A DNA stretch of 64,000 bases from Gemmatimonadota bacterium. Its GTDB lineage: Bacteria > Gemmatimonadota > Gemmatimonadetes > Longimicrobiales > Gaopeijiaceae. The notes beneath the pieces were generated by a model. The model searched no databases and was not told where the DNA came from. It saw only the letters and a program-made list of their open reading frames with translations. The position numbers and the translations under genes are program-made. Shown piece after piece: positions 1 to 9,150 of this stretch. The stretch's first letter is position 1, and each line of letters begins with the position of its first letter. The DNA is taken from the NCBI GenBank assembly GCA_022560615.1, contig JADFSR010000001.1:62001-126000 (forward strand), given 5' to 3'.

Positions 1-2016
1 TCCTCGCGACTCCTCTGGTACATCCCGGCCGTTCTTCTGGGATGGAACGGCGCCGCCGCCGCGCAACGCGCCGAGCTTTGGAACGATGCCAGAGTACTCG
101 AGCTGATCGGTGAGGCGCGGGCCAAGAGGCATTCGGTGGCGGTCGACACCGCGTTTCGGTCCTACGTGGGTCAGGCGAGAGGGTACGTCTACTTTTTCAT
201 CGATCGCCCGGACTCCAACGAGCGTACGCTCCTGAAGGCGGACCAGATCGCGCTGGAGGTGTTCTGGCGGGCGCCCCACCAGACCGGCCAGCGGATCGTT
301 GGACGCAGAGACGAGAGGATGCTACCAACGAACATCAGGTACCACCTCGATCACCTCACCGTGGTGCAGGACGACTTCGGCGACTTCATCCGTCTGGGGG
401 ACGGAGACGAGGTCGAGCAGGTTCTCCACCCGCTGGGTCCGGACGCCGAGAGCGTCTACGACTTCCTGTTGGCGGACTCTCTCTCGATCGGCTATGGGGA
501 CGGCGTCGAACAAACCCGCGTGTACGAAGTCCGCGTGCGCCCAAAGGAGTACAATCGACCCGGGCTCATCGGGTCGATATTTCTCGACCGCGGAACGTCA
601 TCGATTGTGCGCATGAACTTCACGTTCACACCCGCGTCCTATGTCGATCCGTACCTGGACTACATTCGGATCTCGCTCGACAACTCACTGTGGGAGGGCA
701 AGTACTGGCTTCCCTATCGACAGGAAGCCGAGCTTCGCCGAGAGCTGCCCGAGCTCGACTTCATGGTGGGTAGCATCATCCGGGGCCGGTACGAGATCGG
801 CCGCTACGAGTTCAACGCGGAGATCACGAATCCGGCGCTGCTCGGCCAGCGCGTGACGGCGCTACCCCAGGAGCAGTTGGAGGCATTCCCGTTCGAACGG
901 GGCCTCTTCGACGACCTCGACGACCACGGCCTCGCGCCGTCACCGACAATGGAGGAGATCCGGGCACAGGCCAGACAGGCGTTTCAGGATCGCTACCTCA
1001 GTGGCCTCGGTCCGCTACGCTTGTATCTCGGATCGGCGTCCAGCGCGGCCCGCTATAACCGGGCAGAAGGGAGCTATCTTGGGGCCGGCGTGACCGCGCG
1101 CACTACCGGCGACGTGCGGCTGAGGGCATCCGCAGGCTACGCGATGGGACGCCGCAAAGCCTCGTTCGCGATGACGATGACGGGCGGGCCCGATCCAGTG
1201 GTACCGACGGTGGAGGTGTATTGGAATCGGATCCGCGACTTCGGACCGGCCAGGACGGCCTCCGGGTTCACGAACACACTCGCTGCCAGCGCCGGCATCA
1301 ACGACTACCTGGATCCCTTCTTCTCGCGCGGAATGAGCCTCGCATTCAACTCCCGTGAGGCGGGGACGCCGAGCGTGGCTCTGCGGTGGGAGCGTCACGA
1401 ATCTGCGGAGGACGTCGTGTCGGAGGTGCCGGGCACGGACCTCCGGCCGGTTCGCACTATCGATGAGGGCATCCTGGGCGCGGTGGAGGTCAAACTGCCC
1501 GTCGGGCTTCCCGCGAACGGAACCGGCACACTCGCTGCAACGGGAGCGCGTTTCGAAACTCACACGTTCGCCACGCTCCAGGGAAACGCGCGCTGGACGC
1601 TCCAAGACCGGGATGAGCGCTGGCACGCGGAGCTCCACGCTTCCGCCGGGCTGGTGACCAACGAGGCTCCCGTCCAGGCGCTCTTCCTGCTCGGTGGCCG
1701 GGAGACACTTCCTGGCTACCACTACCGGGACTTCGTCGGAGACCGCTTCTGGCTCGTGCGAGCAGAGGGCACGTTCCCGCTGCGATCACCGTGGGTGAGC
1801 CTGCGCATTTTCGGTGGAATGGGAGCCACCTACCTCGATGCACGCGTCGTGCCGACCGAATGGCAGGCCAGAGACTCGGACGGCCTCCGTGCCACCCTGG
1901 GCGCCGGACTCGCGTTGGGGTGGGACGTGCTTCGGTTCGACGTGGGCCGCGGTCTCCGCGACGGAAAGTGGGAGCTGATCTTCTCGATCGAGCCGCGGTT
2001 CCGCGGGTGGCTGTAG
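1..2016 (+). CDS. Outer-membrane beta-barrel protein, 5' end cut by the window
   Basis: The frame is open from base 1, so the start lies upstream of the window. The first visible residues (LLWYIPAVLLGWNGAAAAQ) look like the hydrophobic core and cleavage region of a signal peptide, so only a few residues are probably missing. An N-terminal soluble half is followed by many alternating, aromatic-rich strands. Near the end the motif LLGGRETLPGYHY resembles the conserved Gly-Arg-Gly-Tyr region of Omp85/bacterial surface antigen barrels, and the protein ends in ...RFRGWL, as expected for a barrel. I infer an outer-membrane protein of unknown ligand. An ATG or GTG further inside (GTG at 136) would remove the signal peptide and is less likely. 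Confidence 0.75.
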   Translation, partial: SSRLLWYIPAVLLGWNGAAAAQRAELWNDARVLELIGEARAKRHSVAVDTAFRSYVGQARGYVYFFIDRPDSNERTLLKADQIALEVFWRAPHQTGQRIVGRRDERMLPTNIRYHLDHLTVVQDDFGDFIRLGDGDEVEQVLHPLGPDAESVYDFLLADSLSIGYGDGVEQTRVYEVRVRPKEYNRPGLIGSIFLDRGTSSIVRMNFTFTPASYVDPYLDYIRISLDNSLWEGKYWLPYRQEAELRRELPELDFMVGSIIRGRYEIGRYEFNAEITNPALLGQRVTALPQEQLEAFPFERGLFDDLDDHGLAPSPTMEEIRAQARQAFQDRYLSGLGPLRLYLGSASSAARYNRAEGSYLGAGVTARTTGDVRLRASAGYAMGRRKASFAMTMTGGPDPVVPTVEVYWNRIRDFGPARTASGFTNTLAASAGINDYLDPFFSRGMSLAFNSREAGTPSVALRWERHESAEDVVSEVPGTDLRPVRTIDEGILGAVEVKLPVGLPANGTGTLAATGARFETHTFATLQGNARWTLQDRDERWHAELHASAGLVTNEAPVQALFLLGGRETLPGYHYRDFVGDRFWLVRAEGTFPLRSPWVSLRIFGGMGATYLDARVVPTEWQARDSDGLRATLGAGLALGWDVLRFDVGRGLRDGKWELIFSIEPRFRGWL

Positions 2017-2026
2017 CCATGAAGAA

Positions 2027-2057
2027 GGGGGCCCGAGAGAAACACTCTCGAGCCCCT
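2027..2057. terminator. Hairpin between convergent genes
   Basis: GGGGC-C-CGAGAG at 2028-2039 pairs with CTCTCG-A-GCCCC at 2045-2056 around a 5-base loop (one mismatch). It lies between the convergent barrel gene and ssb, so it may terminate both. There is no clear T-run on either side. Confidence 0.6.
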
Positions 2058-2096
2058 GTAGCGGGGCGCTGTACCACGCCAGGCCACGGAAACGGG

Positions 2097-2462
2097 CTAC
2101 GCCGCCTCCTCTAGCTCCTCGTCCGATACGCCCACCTTCGACGACAGCATGACGACCGTGTGAACGATGATCTCTGCGGTCGGAATCGTCACGCCATCGC
2201 GCTCGTACGAGTCGTACTCGAGGCGGCCCTCGACGTAGATCCGATCGCCGACCCGGACGTAGTCCTCGGCGAACTGCGCTTGACGGTTCCACAGCGTCAG
2301 CCGGTGCCAATCGGTGCGCTCTTCCTGCTCTGCGTCCCCGGGCTTGCGGCGGTTCGTCGCCAGTGAGAAGTGGGCGACCTTCGTGCCGCTCTTGGTCTGC
2401 TGGATGTCCGGATCACGCCCCACGTTCCCGATGAGAGTGATCTTGTTCACGGACCGGCTCAT
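2097..2462 (-). CDS. ssb: Single-stranded DNA-binding protein
   Basis: A 121-residue protein with a complete N-terminal OB fold: MSRSVNKITLIGNVGRDP, then KVAHFSLATNRR, DWHRLTLWNRQAQFAEDYV and GDRIYVEGRLEYDSYERDG. It would coat single-stranded DNA in replication, repair and recombination. It lies 246 bp downstream of polA on the same strand. The usual glycine-rich linker and the acidic Asp-Asp-Asp-Ile-Pro-Phe tip that recruits partner proteins are absent: the protein stops right after the OB fold with SDEELEEAA. It could be a second, accessory SSB rather than the main one. The ATG start is well placed by homology. Confidence 0.93.
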   Translation of the reverse strand: MSRSVNKITLIGNVGRDPDIQQTKSGTKVAHFSLATNRRKPGDAEQEERTDWHRLTLWNRQAQFAEDYVRVGDRIYVEGRLEYDSYERDGVTIPTAEIIVHTVVMLSSKVGVSDEELEEAA

Positions 2463-2602
2463 GCGAATCCCTCCGCTGTTGGTTCGACCTGCTCGGAGCG
2501 ATCCCCGAGCGTTCCCTGCGACCGAAGGATGGGGGCGGAATCGGGGCGGGCAGATGGTGGAACGGGACTATTTCAACCTCACTAGCCCGCGGGGGTCGTG
2601 GT

Positions 2603-2687
2603 GTGCGCTCCCCACGCAGCGACATTGGATCGCGGCGGGGAAACGGGAGGAAGGGAAAGCGATCCCTGAGCGAAGTGGGGAGCGCAC
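2603..2687. repeat. Nested inverted repeats between polA and ssb
   Basis: GTGCGCTCCCCAC (2603-2615) is repeated exactly inverted at 2675-2687. Inside it GGATCGC (2627-2633) pairs with GCGATCC (2659-2665). Together they could form an 85-base structured element 20 bases after the polA stop. It may be a terminator/attenuator or an RNA element upstream of ssb; no function is shown. Confidence 0.55.
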
Positions 2688-2708
2688 ATCGCGATCCCCC
2701 ACGGCCTG

Positions 2709-5489
2709 CTAGCCTTTGCACTCGTACCAGTTGGCACCGATACCCCAGTCGGTCACGAGCGGCACGTTCAGTTCAACGGCGTCTTCCATGCGGGCGATCA
2801 CGAGATCGCGGACGGCATCGACCTCGACTTCTGGCACCTCGAAAAGCAGCTCATCATGCACTTGCAGAAGCATCTCCGCTCCTGTGTCGGCTCCGTCCAA
2901 CGCGGCCTGCACGTCTATCATGGCCTTCTTCATGAGGTCCGCGGCGGTGCCCTGGATCGGCGTATTCTGGGCCACGCGCTCACCGAACTGGCGTACGTTC
3001 CAGTTCTCGGCCCGCAGCTCGGGCACGTACCGCCTCCGCCCCATGAGCGTCTCCACATACCCCTGTTCCCTGGCCATCTCGACTTGGGCGTCGAGGAAGT
3101 CACGGACGCCGCTGAAGCGTTCGAAGTACGTGGCGATGAACTCCTTGGCCTCTTCACGCGTGATGCCGAGCTGTCGCGCGAGAGAGAACGGCCCCTGACC
3201 GTACAGCGTTGCGAAGTTCACGGTCTTGGCCTGTGCGCGCATGTGCGCGGTCACGTCGTCAATCGGTACTTCGAAGACGACCGACGCGGTCTGCCGGTGC
3301 ACGTCGATGCCCTGGGTGAAGGCCGTGACGAAGGCCTCGTCTCCCGAGAAGTGCGCCATCACGCGCAACTCGATTTGTGAGTAGTCGACCGCGAGGAAAA
3401 CCGTACCCGGTGCTGCGACGAAGCCCTTCCGGATCTCACGTCCCATAGCGGTGCGAATGGGGATGTTTTGGAGATTCGGGTCGCTCGACGACAGCCGTCC
3501 AGTAGCGGCTACGGTCTGGTTGAAGCTCGTGTGGATACGATGGGTTCGGCTGTTCACCAGTTGCGGCAGCGCGTCCACGTAGGTCGACCTCAGCTTCTCG
3601 AGCTCGCGGTACTCCATCATGAGTTTCGGGATCTCGTGACCCTGCTCTGCCAGCTCCTCCAGCACCGACGCATCCGTCGACGGGCCGGTCTTGGTCTTCT
3701 TGAGGACCGGCAGATCCAGCTTCTCGAACAACAGCTGCCGGAGTTGCTGCGTCGAGTTCAGATTGAAGTCGCCGCCCGCGACTTTGAATATCTCCTCTTG
3801 GATCAGATCGAGCTCGCGCTTCAGCCTCGACCGCATGGTGCGGAAGAAGTCTTCGTCGATGCCGATGCCCGCGAGCTCCATGCGCGTCAGGATCGGCAGC
3901 AGCGGCATTTCGAGATCGGCCATGAGGTCGGTGAGTCCCTGCTCGTCCAGTTGCTCGTCGAAGTGCTGGGCTAGCTGGAACGACAGATCCACCGTCTCGC
4001 ACACGAAGTCCCGCGCGCGTTCGATGGGTGCTTCTGCGAACGGCACCCTCTTGCGGCCGCTACCTACGACGTCCGCGTACGAGACCGGCTTGTGGGAGAA
4101 AATCTCCACCGAGAGTGTCGCGAGCTCGTGGCCTCGCCGCCCCGGGTCGAGCACGTAGCTCGCGACCATCACATCGCATGTGATGCCGTCGAGCTTCACT
4201 CCAGCGCGCGAGAGCGTGAGCGCGGTACGCTTCAGGTCGTGGCCGACCTTCGCCACCTTCGGATCTTCCAGCAACGCCTTGAGCCCGGACATCTCGCTGG
4301 TCGCCAAGCTGGGCAGGTTTCGGACCTCCCCAGACCCCTCCCCTTCGAACGTCAGCTCGAACGGCAGGTGGTGAGCGAAGGGTAGATACCACGCCGTACC
4401 GCCTTCGAGGGAGAGTCCGACAGACACCAGCTCCCCACGAAGAGGGTCTTCCGTGGCCGGCTCCGCGGCGATCGCCACCCGCCCAGCGGCCCGGATCACA
4501 TCGATGAGATTCTGGACTTCCGACAGCTCGTCCACCACCGAGTAGGTCACTTCGGCCCTTTCGAGCTCGGCCGTCGCGACACCGCTGACTTGCGCAAGCG
4601 CAGCGAACTGCTCGGCGAGCGATCTGAACTCGAGCTCCACGAAGATGTCGCGCAGCGCCTCGTTGTTGGGCTCCCCGACCTTGAGCGACTCGAGATCCAA
4701 CTCGACGTCGAGGTCGGTCATGATCGTGACGAGCCGTTTCGAGAGCCGGACCGCCTCAGCATTTTCCCGAAGCGACTTGGACGCACGCGGCGGCTTCAGT
4801 CCCTCTGCATTCGCGATCAGCGCCTCGATATCCCCGTGCTGCTGCAGTAACGCCACCGCGGTCTTTGGACCCACTCCGCGCGCGCCGGGGATGTTGTCCG
4901 AGGAATCCCCGACCAACGCGAGATAGTCGACCACCTGCGAAGGTGGGATACCGAACTTCTCATCTGCATTCTCCTCGGTGACCCAGTCGGCCGCGACCCC
5001 GCTCGAGCCCCCTCTCCCCGGGTTCATCAGGTGGATGTCCGGCCCCACGAGCTGATAGAAGTCCTTGTCGCCGGATACGATCACGACCTCGAGTCCCGCA
5101 TCCCTCGCGCGCATAGCAAGCGTCCCGATGACGTCGTCGGCCTCGTAGCCGTCGAGCTCGACGATCGGATCGTTGAACGCTTCCACGATGTCACGGATCC
5201 GGCCGAGGCTGGAGCGCAGGTCGTCGGGCATCTTCTCTCGTGTCGCCTTGTACTCCGGATATTCCTGCGCCCTGAACGAATCTCCCGCATCGAAAACGAC
5301 GGCCAGGTAGTCCGGCTCGAAGTCCTCGCGGATGTCGAGCAGGAAACGCGTGAACCCGAAGGGCGCCGACGTGTTTTCACCGGCGGAGTTGGTAAGGGGC
5401 CGCTGAATGAACGCAAAATACGATCGGTAGATGAGCGCATACGCATCGATGAGAAAGATGCGAGGCTTGGTCTTGGGGGGGATCTTCAA
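2709..5489 (-). CDS. polA: DNA polymerase I
   Basis: At 926 residues this is full length. Residues about 1-300 form the 5' nuclease (IFLIDAYALIYRSYFAF; DGYEADDVIGTLA; GDSSDNIPGARGVGPKTA). Residues about 320-510 are the DnaQ-like domain. The rest is the polymerase with motif A (VDYSQIELRVMAHFSGDE), the O-helix region (AKTVNFATLYGQG) and motif C (QVHDELLFEV). It fills gaps and removes RNA primers in replication and repair. In the proofreading domain, key acidic positions look lost (VAIAAEP where Klenow has an Asp-Thr-Glu motif; KVGHDLKRTAL where the next Asp is expected), so it probably has no 3'-5' exonuclease. The assigned start is TTG (5487-5489), preceded by AGAAGG. Confidence 0.97.
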   Translation of the reverse strand: MKIPPKTKPRIFLIDAYALIYRSYFAFIQRPLTNSAGENTSAPFGFTRFLLDIREDFEPDYLAVVFDAGDSFRAQEYPEYKATREKMPDDLRSSLGRIRDIVEAFNDPIVELDGYEADDVIGTLAMRARDAGLEVVIVSGDKDFYQLVGPDIHLMNPGRGGSSGVAADWVTEENADEKFGIPPSQVVDYLALVGDSSDNIPGARGVGPKTAVALLQQHGDIEALIANAEGLKPPRASKSLRENAEAVRLSKRLVTIMTDLDVELDLESLKVGEPNNEALRDIFVELEFRSLAEQFAALAQVSGVATAELERAEVTYSVVDELSEVQNLIDVIRAAGRVAIAAEPATEDPLRGELVSVGLSLEGGTAWYLPFAHHLPFELTFEGEGSGEVRNLPSLATSEMSGLKALLEDPKVAKVGHDLKRTALTLSRAGVKLDGITCDVMVASYVLDPGRRGHELATLSVEIFSHKPVSYADVVGSGRKRVPFAEAPIERARDFVCETVDLSFQLAQHFDEQLDEQGLTDLMADLEMPLLPILTRMELAGIGIDEDFFRTMRSRLKRELDLIQEEIFKVAGGDFNLNSTQQLRQLLFEKLDLPVLKKTKTGPSTDASVLEELAEQGHEIPKLMMEYRELEKLRSTYVDALPQLVNSRTHRIHTSFNQTVAATGRLSSSDPNLQNIPIRTAMGREIRKGFVAAPGTVFLAVDYSQIELRVMAHFSGDEAFVTAFTQGIDVHRQTASVVFEVPIDDVTAHMRAQAKTVNFATLYGQGPFSLARQLGITREEAKEFIATYFERFSGVRDFLDAQVEMAREQGYVETLMGRRRYVPELRAENWNVRQFGERVAQNTPIQGTAADLMKKAMIDVQAALDGADTGAEMLLQVHDELLFEVPEVEVDAVRDLVIARMEDAVELNVPLVTDWGIGANWYECKG

Positions 5490-5516
5490 CAGCCTTCTGG
5501 GCCTCGAGTGCGTGTC

Positions 5517-5550
5517 AAAAAAAGCGCCCCCGGCTTTGGCCGAGGGCGCT
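5517..5550 (-). terminator. Rho-independent terminator of the cold-shock gene
   Basis: On the minus strand GCGCCCTCGGCC, loop AAA, GCCGGGGGCGC is followed by seven T. It sits between the csp stop and the polA start, so csp is probably a separate transcript. Confidence 0.9.
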
Positions 5551-5573
5551 TGGGACCTATTCGGAAGAGAGCG

Positions 5574-5771
5574 TCAGGCTCGAATCACGTTGGTCGCCTG
5601 CTTACCCCTCTCCGACTCGCGGACCTCGAATTCCACAGCGTCGCCTTCGTGAAGAGTCCGAAACCCGTCACCGACGATCTCTGAGAAGTGGACAAATACG
5701 TCGTCACCCTCCGTGTGTTGGATGAAGCCGTACCCCTTCGAGTCGTTGAACCATTTTACGGTCCCCTTCAT
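5574..5771 (-). CDS. Cold-shock protein, CspA family
   Basis: A 65-residue single cold-shock domain: [17 protein letters not shown] followed by DVFVHFSEI, the two RNA-binding motifs, and a typical end. It binds single-stranded RNA or DNA as a chaperone in the cytoplasm. The ATG is preceded by GGAGGT and by a TATAAT box, and a strong terminator follows, so this is a monocistronic gene. Whether it is cold-induced or constitutive cannot be read from the sequence; the leader is too short for the long cold-responsive leader of E. coli cspA. Confidence 0.96.
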   Translation of the reverse strand: MKGTVKWFNDSKGYGFIQHTEGDDVFVHFSEIVGDGFRTLHEGDAVEFEVRESERGKQATNVIRA

Positions 5772-5777
5772 GCTTCT

Positions 5778-5797
5778 ACCTCCGACTGAGTATTATA
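5778..5797 (-). promoter_or_regulatory. Likely -10 box and ribosome-binding site of the cold-shock gene
   Basis: On the minus strand TATAAT (5797-5792) is followed by GGAGGT (about 5783-5778) and then the ATG at 5771. The matching -35 (GATCAC, 17 bp upstream) is weak. The implied leader is short. Confidence 0.5.
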
Positions 5798-5907
5798 CCT
5801 CCGCGCTTCACGCGGTGATCCACGTTAGGACGCGATCCACGCGGCGGCAAGCGACCTGCGCGCGAGCGCTGAAGCGGAGATCGCACGTCGCGCGTCGCCG
5901 GCCGCGA

Positions 5908-8226
5908 TCAGTCTCGCCCGTAGAGCACGCGATAAAGACCGAGATTTCGGCGCACGTTCTTGACGTAGCCGCGGGTCTCGACGATGGGGATCCGCTCCGT
6001 GAAGCGGAGTGGATCGGAGGCCTCCGGGTAGCGCCGCCACCGGTTCGCGCGTGTCGGGCCAGCGTTGTACGCCGAGAGCACTAGCGGCAGGTCGCCGTCG
6101 TAGCGGGCACTCATCTCCACGAAGAACGCGGCACCGAGGTGCAGGCTCACCTCCGGAGCCGTCAGGTTCGCCGGACGAAAGCCGCGCGGTCCGTGTGTCC
6201 GTGCGAGCTCGGCACCCGTCAGCGGCATGACCTGCATGAGGCCGACCGCGCCGGCTTGACTGACGATGTCCGCCTTGAACGCCGACTCCTGCCGGATGAT
6301 CGCTGCCATCACGAGCGGGTCGAGGTCCCACTCTTCGGCCTCCCTGCGCACCAGCTCCCGGTACGGGAACGGGAAGGCCACTCGGATGAGGCGCGCGTCC
6401 CACTCATGCCCGTCGTCGCGAAGCGCCCAAGCAAGGTTGATCCCGTCGATGGTATGGCCACGGTCTATGAGTGCCTCGGCAAGGCTCAGCATGTCGTGCG
6501 GCGAGCTGCCGGCGAGATCGGTCAGCCGTCCGATTTCAGCGCTCGCGGCGCGCGCGAGGCTCGCTTCGGTGAACAGATCCAGCTGTGCAAGACCGTCCCT
6601 CAACCAGGTCGGAGCCGGTGGTGCCTCCGCGTCGGGCAGGTCCATCTCGTATTCCACGCCGAGCAGGTCCGCACCCATTACCGCATAGTAGGAGACTGGG
6701 TCACCGGCCCAGACGCGATCGATGTGCGCCTGCGCTTCGGCCGTATCACCCAACTCGAGACGGACGCGTCCGGCCCAGTACGAAGCCTCCTGCCACCTCC
6801 GCCCGCTCGGAAAGTCCGCCAGGTACTGCTCGTAGACTAGCACCGCGCCAGCCAGGTTCGACTGTCCCAGATGGATCTGCCCGGAGCGCATTCGCGCTTG
6901 GCCAGCCCGCGCGTGCGTGCGGGCGTTCTCGGCGAGGAAGGCGTACTGGGCGAGCGCGGAGTCGACGCTGCCTCTCATGTCCGCGGAGCTGGCGCGAGAC
7001 CACACGACCTCGGCCGCCTGTCCGCTGCTCGGATATTCCTCGATCAGCCACCGTCGCAGCGTGCTCACCTGGTTGCTCAGGCCCTGGCGACGCCTCAGTT
7101 GTGCCCACAACTCCAGGTTACGTGCACCGATGGACACGTCATCCGCCGCCTCCCGGATCGCGCGGAACTCTTCGATCGCGGCTTGCTGGCGAACCCGCAC
7201 CGTACCCATGAGCCGCGCCCGTTCGACGCGCATCGCGAGCGGAGGCTCCCCGCCCTCCTCTCGGGACATCGCCATCACACGGTCGTAGCCGCGCAGAGCC
7301 CGCCTGCCATCTCCGGCTCGATCCAAAAGCCGCGCGATACGCAGCGTCAGTTCTCGGTCCGAGGTACCCATGTCCGAAAGCGAGGCCGCCGCGCGGGCTT
7401 GGGACGCTCGGGGCGTGTTTTCGAGGCCCTCCAACAGCCACCGTCGCGCCTCCATCGTGTCACCGGCCGCCAGCCTGAGGCGGCCCAATTCGACCGTCAC
7501 GACGGCACGACGACTCCCGCTGGTTCCGGCGCGAATGGACTCGAAGGTCGCCGCCGCTGAAAGTGAGTCGCCGGCCGCGAGCAGGGCATCGGCGCGCATG
7601 CGCCACGCTTCGTCGAGCGGCAGCGGATCGCTCACATGCTCGAGCAAGGACTCCAACGCGTCGAGGTCACCCACCTCGGCCATCTGCTGAGCCAGCTCGA
7701 GCGCGATCCAACTGGCCGCTTCGGGCGCGTAGGCCAGACTGGTGAGCCCCGTGAGGGCCTGGGCCTGCGACCGCTGGTCGACCTTCCACAGCGCGCGGAT
7801 TCTCCGGACCGACGCAGCCTGGTGCCGTCTCGCGGCGGCGGGCGTGATCAGCCTGTACGACTCGTAGGAGTCGGCGGCCGCCTGCCACCTTCCCGCGTCT
7901 TCCTGGGCCCGCCCCAGCAGGTACAGTCCGCCACCCCCCCACACATCATCGAGCCAGCCGGCGCCGCCTAGCAGACTCTCGACCGCCGGCCAGTTGTTCC
8001 AGCCCGCTTCCGCCCGAGCCAGCAACAAGACGTCGGCGGGCTCGCCGTTCGCGGATCCCTCGGCCCGCAGCATGCGAGCCGAGTGCCAGAATCGCCCTGC
8101 CTCGAACTCGGCGATCGCCGAATCGGACGCGGTCGGCATCGGCACCCCCCGAACGACGCGGGTAGGGCTCGAGGCAGCGGAAACCGCGGCGACGGCCAGG
8201 ACGCAAAGTGAGAATCGGATCGTCAT
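5908..8226 (-). CDS. Periplasmic soluble lytic murein transglycosylase with TPR-like region
   Basis: A 772-residue protein with an N-terminal signal peptide (MTIRFSLCVLAVAAVSAASS), a long alpha-helical tetratricopeptide-type superhelix (about 40-600) and a C-terminal SLT domain. The catalytic Glu is in MAAIIRQESAF; other family motifs are AGAVGLMQVMP, NLTAPEVSLHLGAAFF and LSAYNAGP. It matches the Slt70 architecture: cleavage of peptidoglycan with 1,6-anhydro product formation during wall turnover. It is separated from the upstream channel gene by a terminator. Confidence 0.93.
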   Translation of the reverse strand: MTIRFSLCVLAVAAVSAASSPTRVVRGVPMPTASDSAIAEFEAGRFWHSARMLRAEGSANGEPADVLLLARAEAGWNNWPAVESLLGGAGWLDDVWGGGGLYLLGRAQEDAGRWQAAADSYESYRLITPAAARRHQAASVRRIRALWKVDQRSQAQALTGLTSLAYAPEAASWIALELAQQMAEVGDLDALESLLEHVSDPLPLDEAWRMRADALLAAGDSLSAAATFESIRAGTSGSRRAVVTVELGRLRLAAGDTMEARRWLLEGLENTPRASQARAAASLSDMGTSDRELTLRIARLLDRAGDGRRALRGYDRVMAMSREEGGEPPLAMRVERARLMGTVRVRQQAAIEEFRAIREAADDVSIGARNLELWAQLRRRQGLSNQVSTLRRWLIEEYPSSGQAAEVVWSRASSADMRGSVDSALAQYAFLAENARTHARAGQARMRSGQIHLGQSNLAGAVLVYEQYLADFPSGRRWQEASYWAGRVRLELGDTAEAQAHIDRVWAGDPVSYYAVMGADLLGVEYEMDLPDAEAPPAPTWLRDGLAQLDLFTEASLARAASAEIGRLTDLAGSSPHDMLSLAEALIDRGHTIDGINLAWALRDDGHEWDARLIRVAFPFPYRELVRREAEEWDLDPLVMAAIIRQESAFKADIVSQAGAVGLMQVMPLTGAELARTHGPRGFRPANLTAPEVSLHLGAAFFVEMSARYDGDLPLVLSAYNAGPTRANRWRRYPEASDPLRFTERIPIVETRGYVKNVRRNLGLYRVLYGRD

Positions 8227-8264
8227 GAGTTCAAAGCTAAGACACAGCCCTTTGGGATAGTGCT

Positions 8265-8296
8265 AAAAAAGAGGCCGCCCCGTCTGGGGCGGCCTC
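8265..8296 (-). terminator. Rho-independent terminator of the TolQ/MotA-type gene
   Basis: On the minus strand a perfect 11-bp stem GAGGCCGCCCC / GGGGCGGCCTC with a 4-base loop is followed by six T. It ends the 8320-9012 gene. Confidence 0.92.
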
Positions 8297-8319
8297 TTGT
8301 AGCCTTGCGGCGCCTGCCG

Positions 8320-9012
8320 TCAGCTCTTCCGGCCGTGCTCGATGGCATGCAGCGTATCGACCATCTTCTGGGCCGACTCCTCCATATCGACGACCAGACC
8401 GTCGATCTTGGCGACGAAGTAGTTGTGCCCGATCGAAACGGGAATGGCGATCATCAGGCCCGCGGCCGTCGTCTGCAGCGCGACCCTGATACCACCCGCC
8501 ACCAGCGTCGCCTCGACCTCGCCGGCGGCCTCGATCGACTGGAAAGCGACGATCATCCCGATCACGGTGCCGAGGAAGCCGAGCAGCGGCGCGATGTTGG
8601 TCAGCGTCGCGAGGATCGTCAGTCCCGACTCGAGCTTGCTCATCTCGAGAAGGCCTTGGTTCTCGATGGCCTTCATCACGCGTTCGGTGCCCTCCTCGTG
8701 CCGCTCAAGGCCAGCGTAGAGGATGTTGGCGGCCGGCGTGTCGGTGTCACGCGTCAACTCGAGAGCCTCACGAATGCGCTGTTGCGTGAGCAGCTCATCC
8801 ACGTCCTTGAGAATCTTCGTCGTCTTCACAGCCTTACTCGTAAGGCTGATGAATTTGATGATAATGACGACGATGCCCACGACCAGGCAGAAGGCGAGAG
8901 GCCAGATCATCCACCCCGTGGATTCCCAGAGCTCGAGCAAATATTCCGTCATGGAAGGCTCGACCTCCACGCCCGGGATCTGAAGAAGCGCACCGTAGAG
9001 TTGAATCGCCAA
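8320..9012 (-). CDS. MotA/TolQ/ExbB-family proton channel protein
   Basis: A 230-residue membrane protein with one N-terminal transmembrane segment (about 30-50), a cytoplasmic helical region, and two C-terminal segments containing the family signature (LESGLTILATLTNIAPLLGFLGTVIGMI, then TTAAGLMIAIPVSIGHNYF). Such proteins form the proton-conducting pentamer that energises TonB/Tol or motility systems. No ExbD/TolR partner follows: the gene ends at its own terminator. The partner must be encoded elsewhere, so the exact role stays open. Confidence 0.9.
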   Translation of the reverse strand: MAIQLYGALLQIPGVEVEPSMTEYLLELWESTGWMIWPLAFCLVVGIVVIIIKFISLTSKAVKTTKILKDVDELLTQQRIREALELTRDTDTPAANILYAGLERHEEGTERVMKAIENQGLLEMSKLESGLTILATLTNIAPLLGFLGTVIGMIVAFQSIEAAGEVEATLVAGGIRVALQTTAAGLMIAIPVSIGHNYFVAKIDGLVVDMEESAQKMVDTLHAIEHGRKS

Positions 9013-9150
9013 ACCGACCTCCAGCCAAGAGTTCTTTCCAGCTTCGCGTTATTTCGCCCCTCCGCCGCGCAGAGCGATGGAAGGGCGAGATTTTCTAGAG
9101 GTCCGGATTATGGTCTGCGTCCAGAGGGGTGTCAAGCCTGTTTCGACCGC

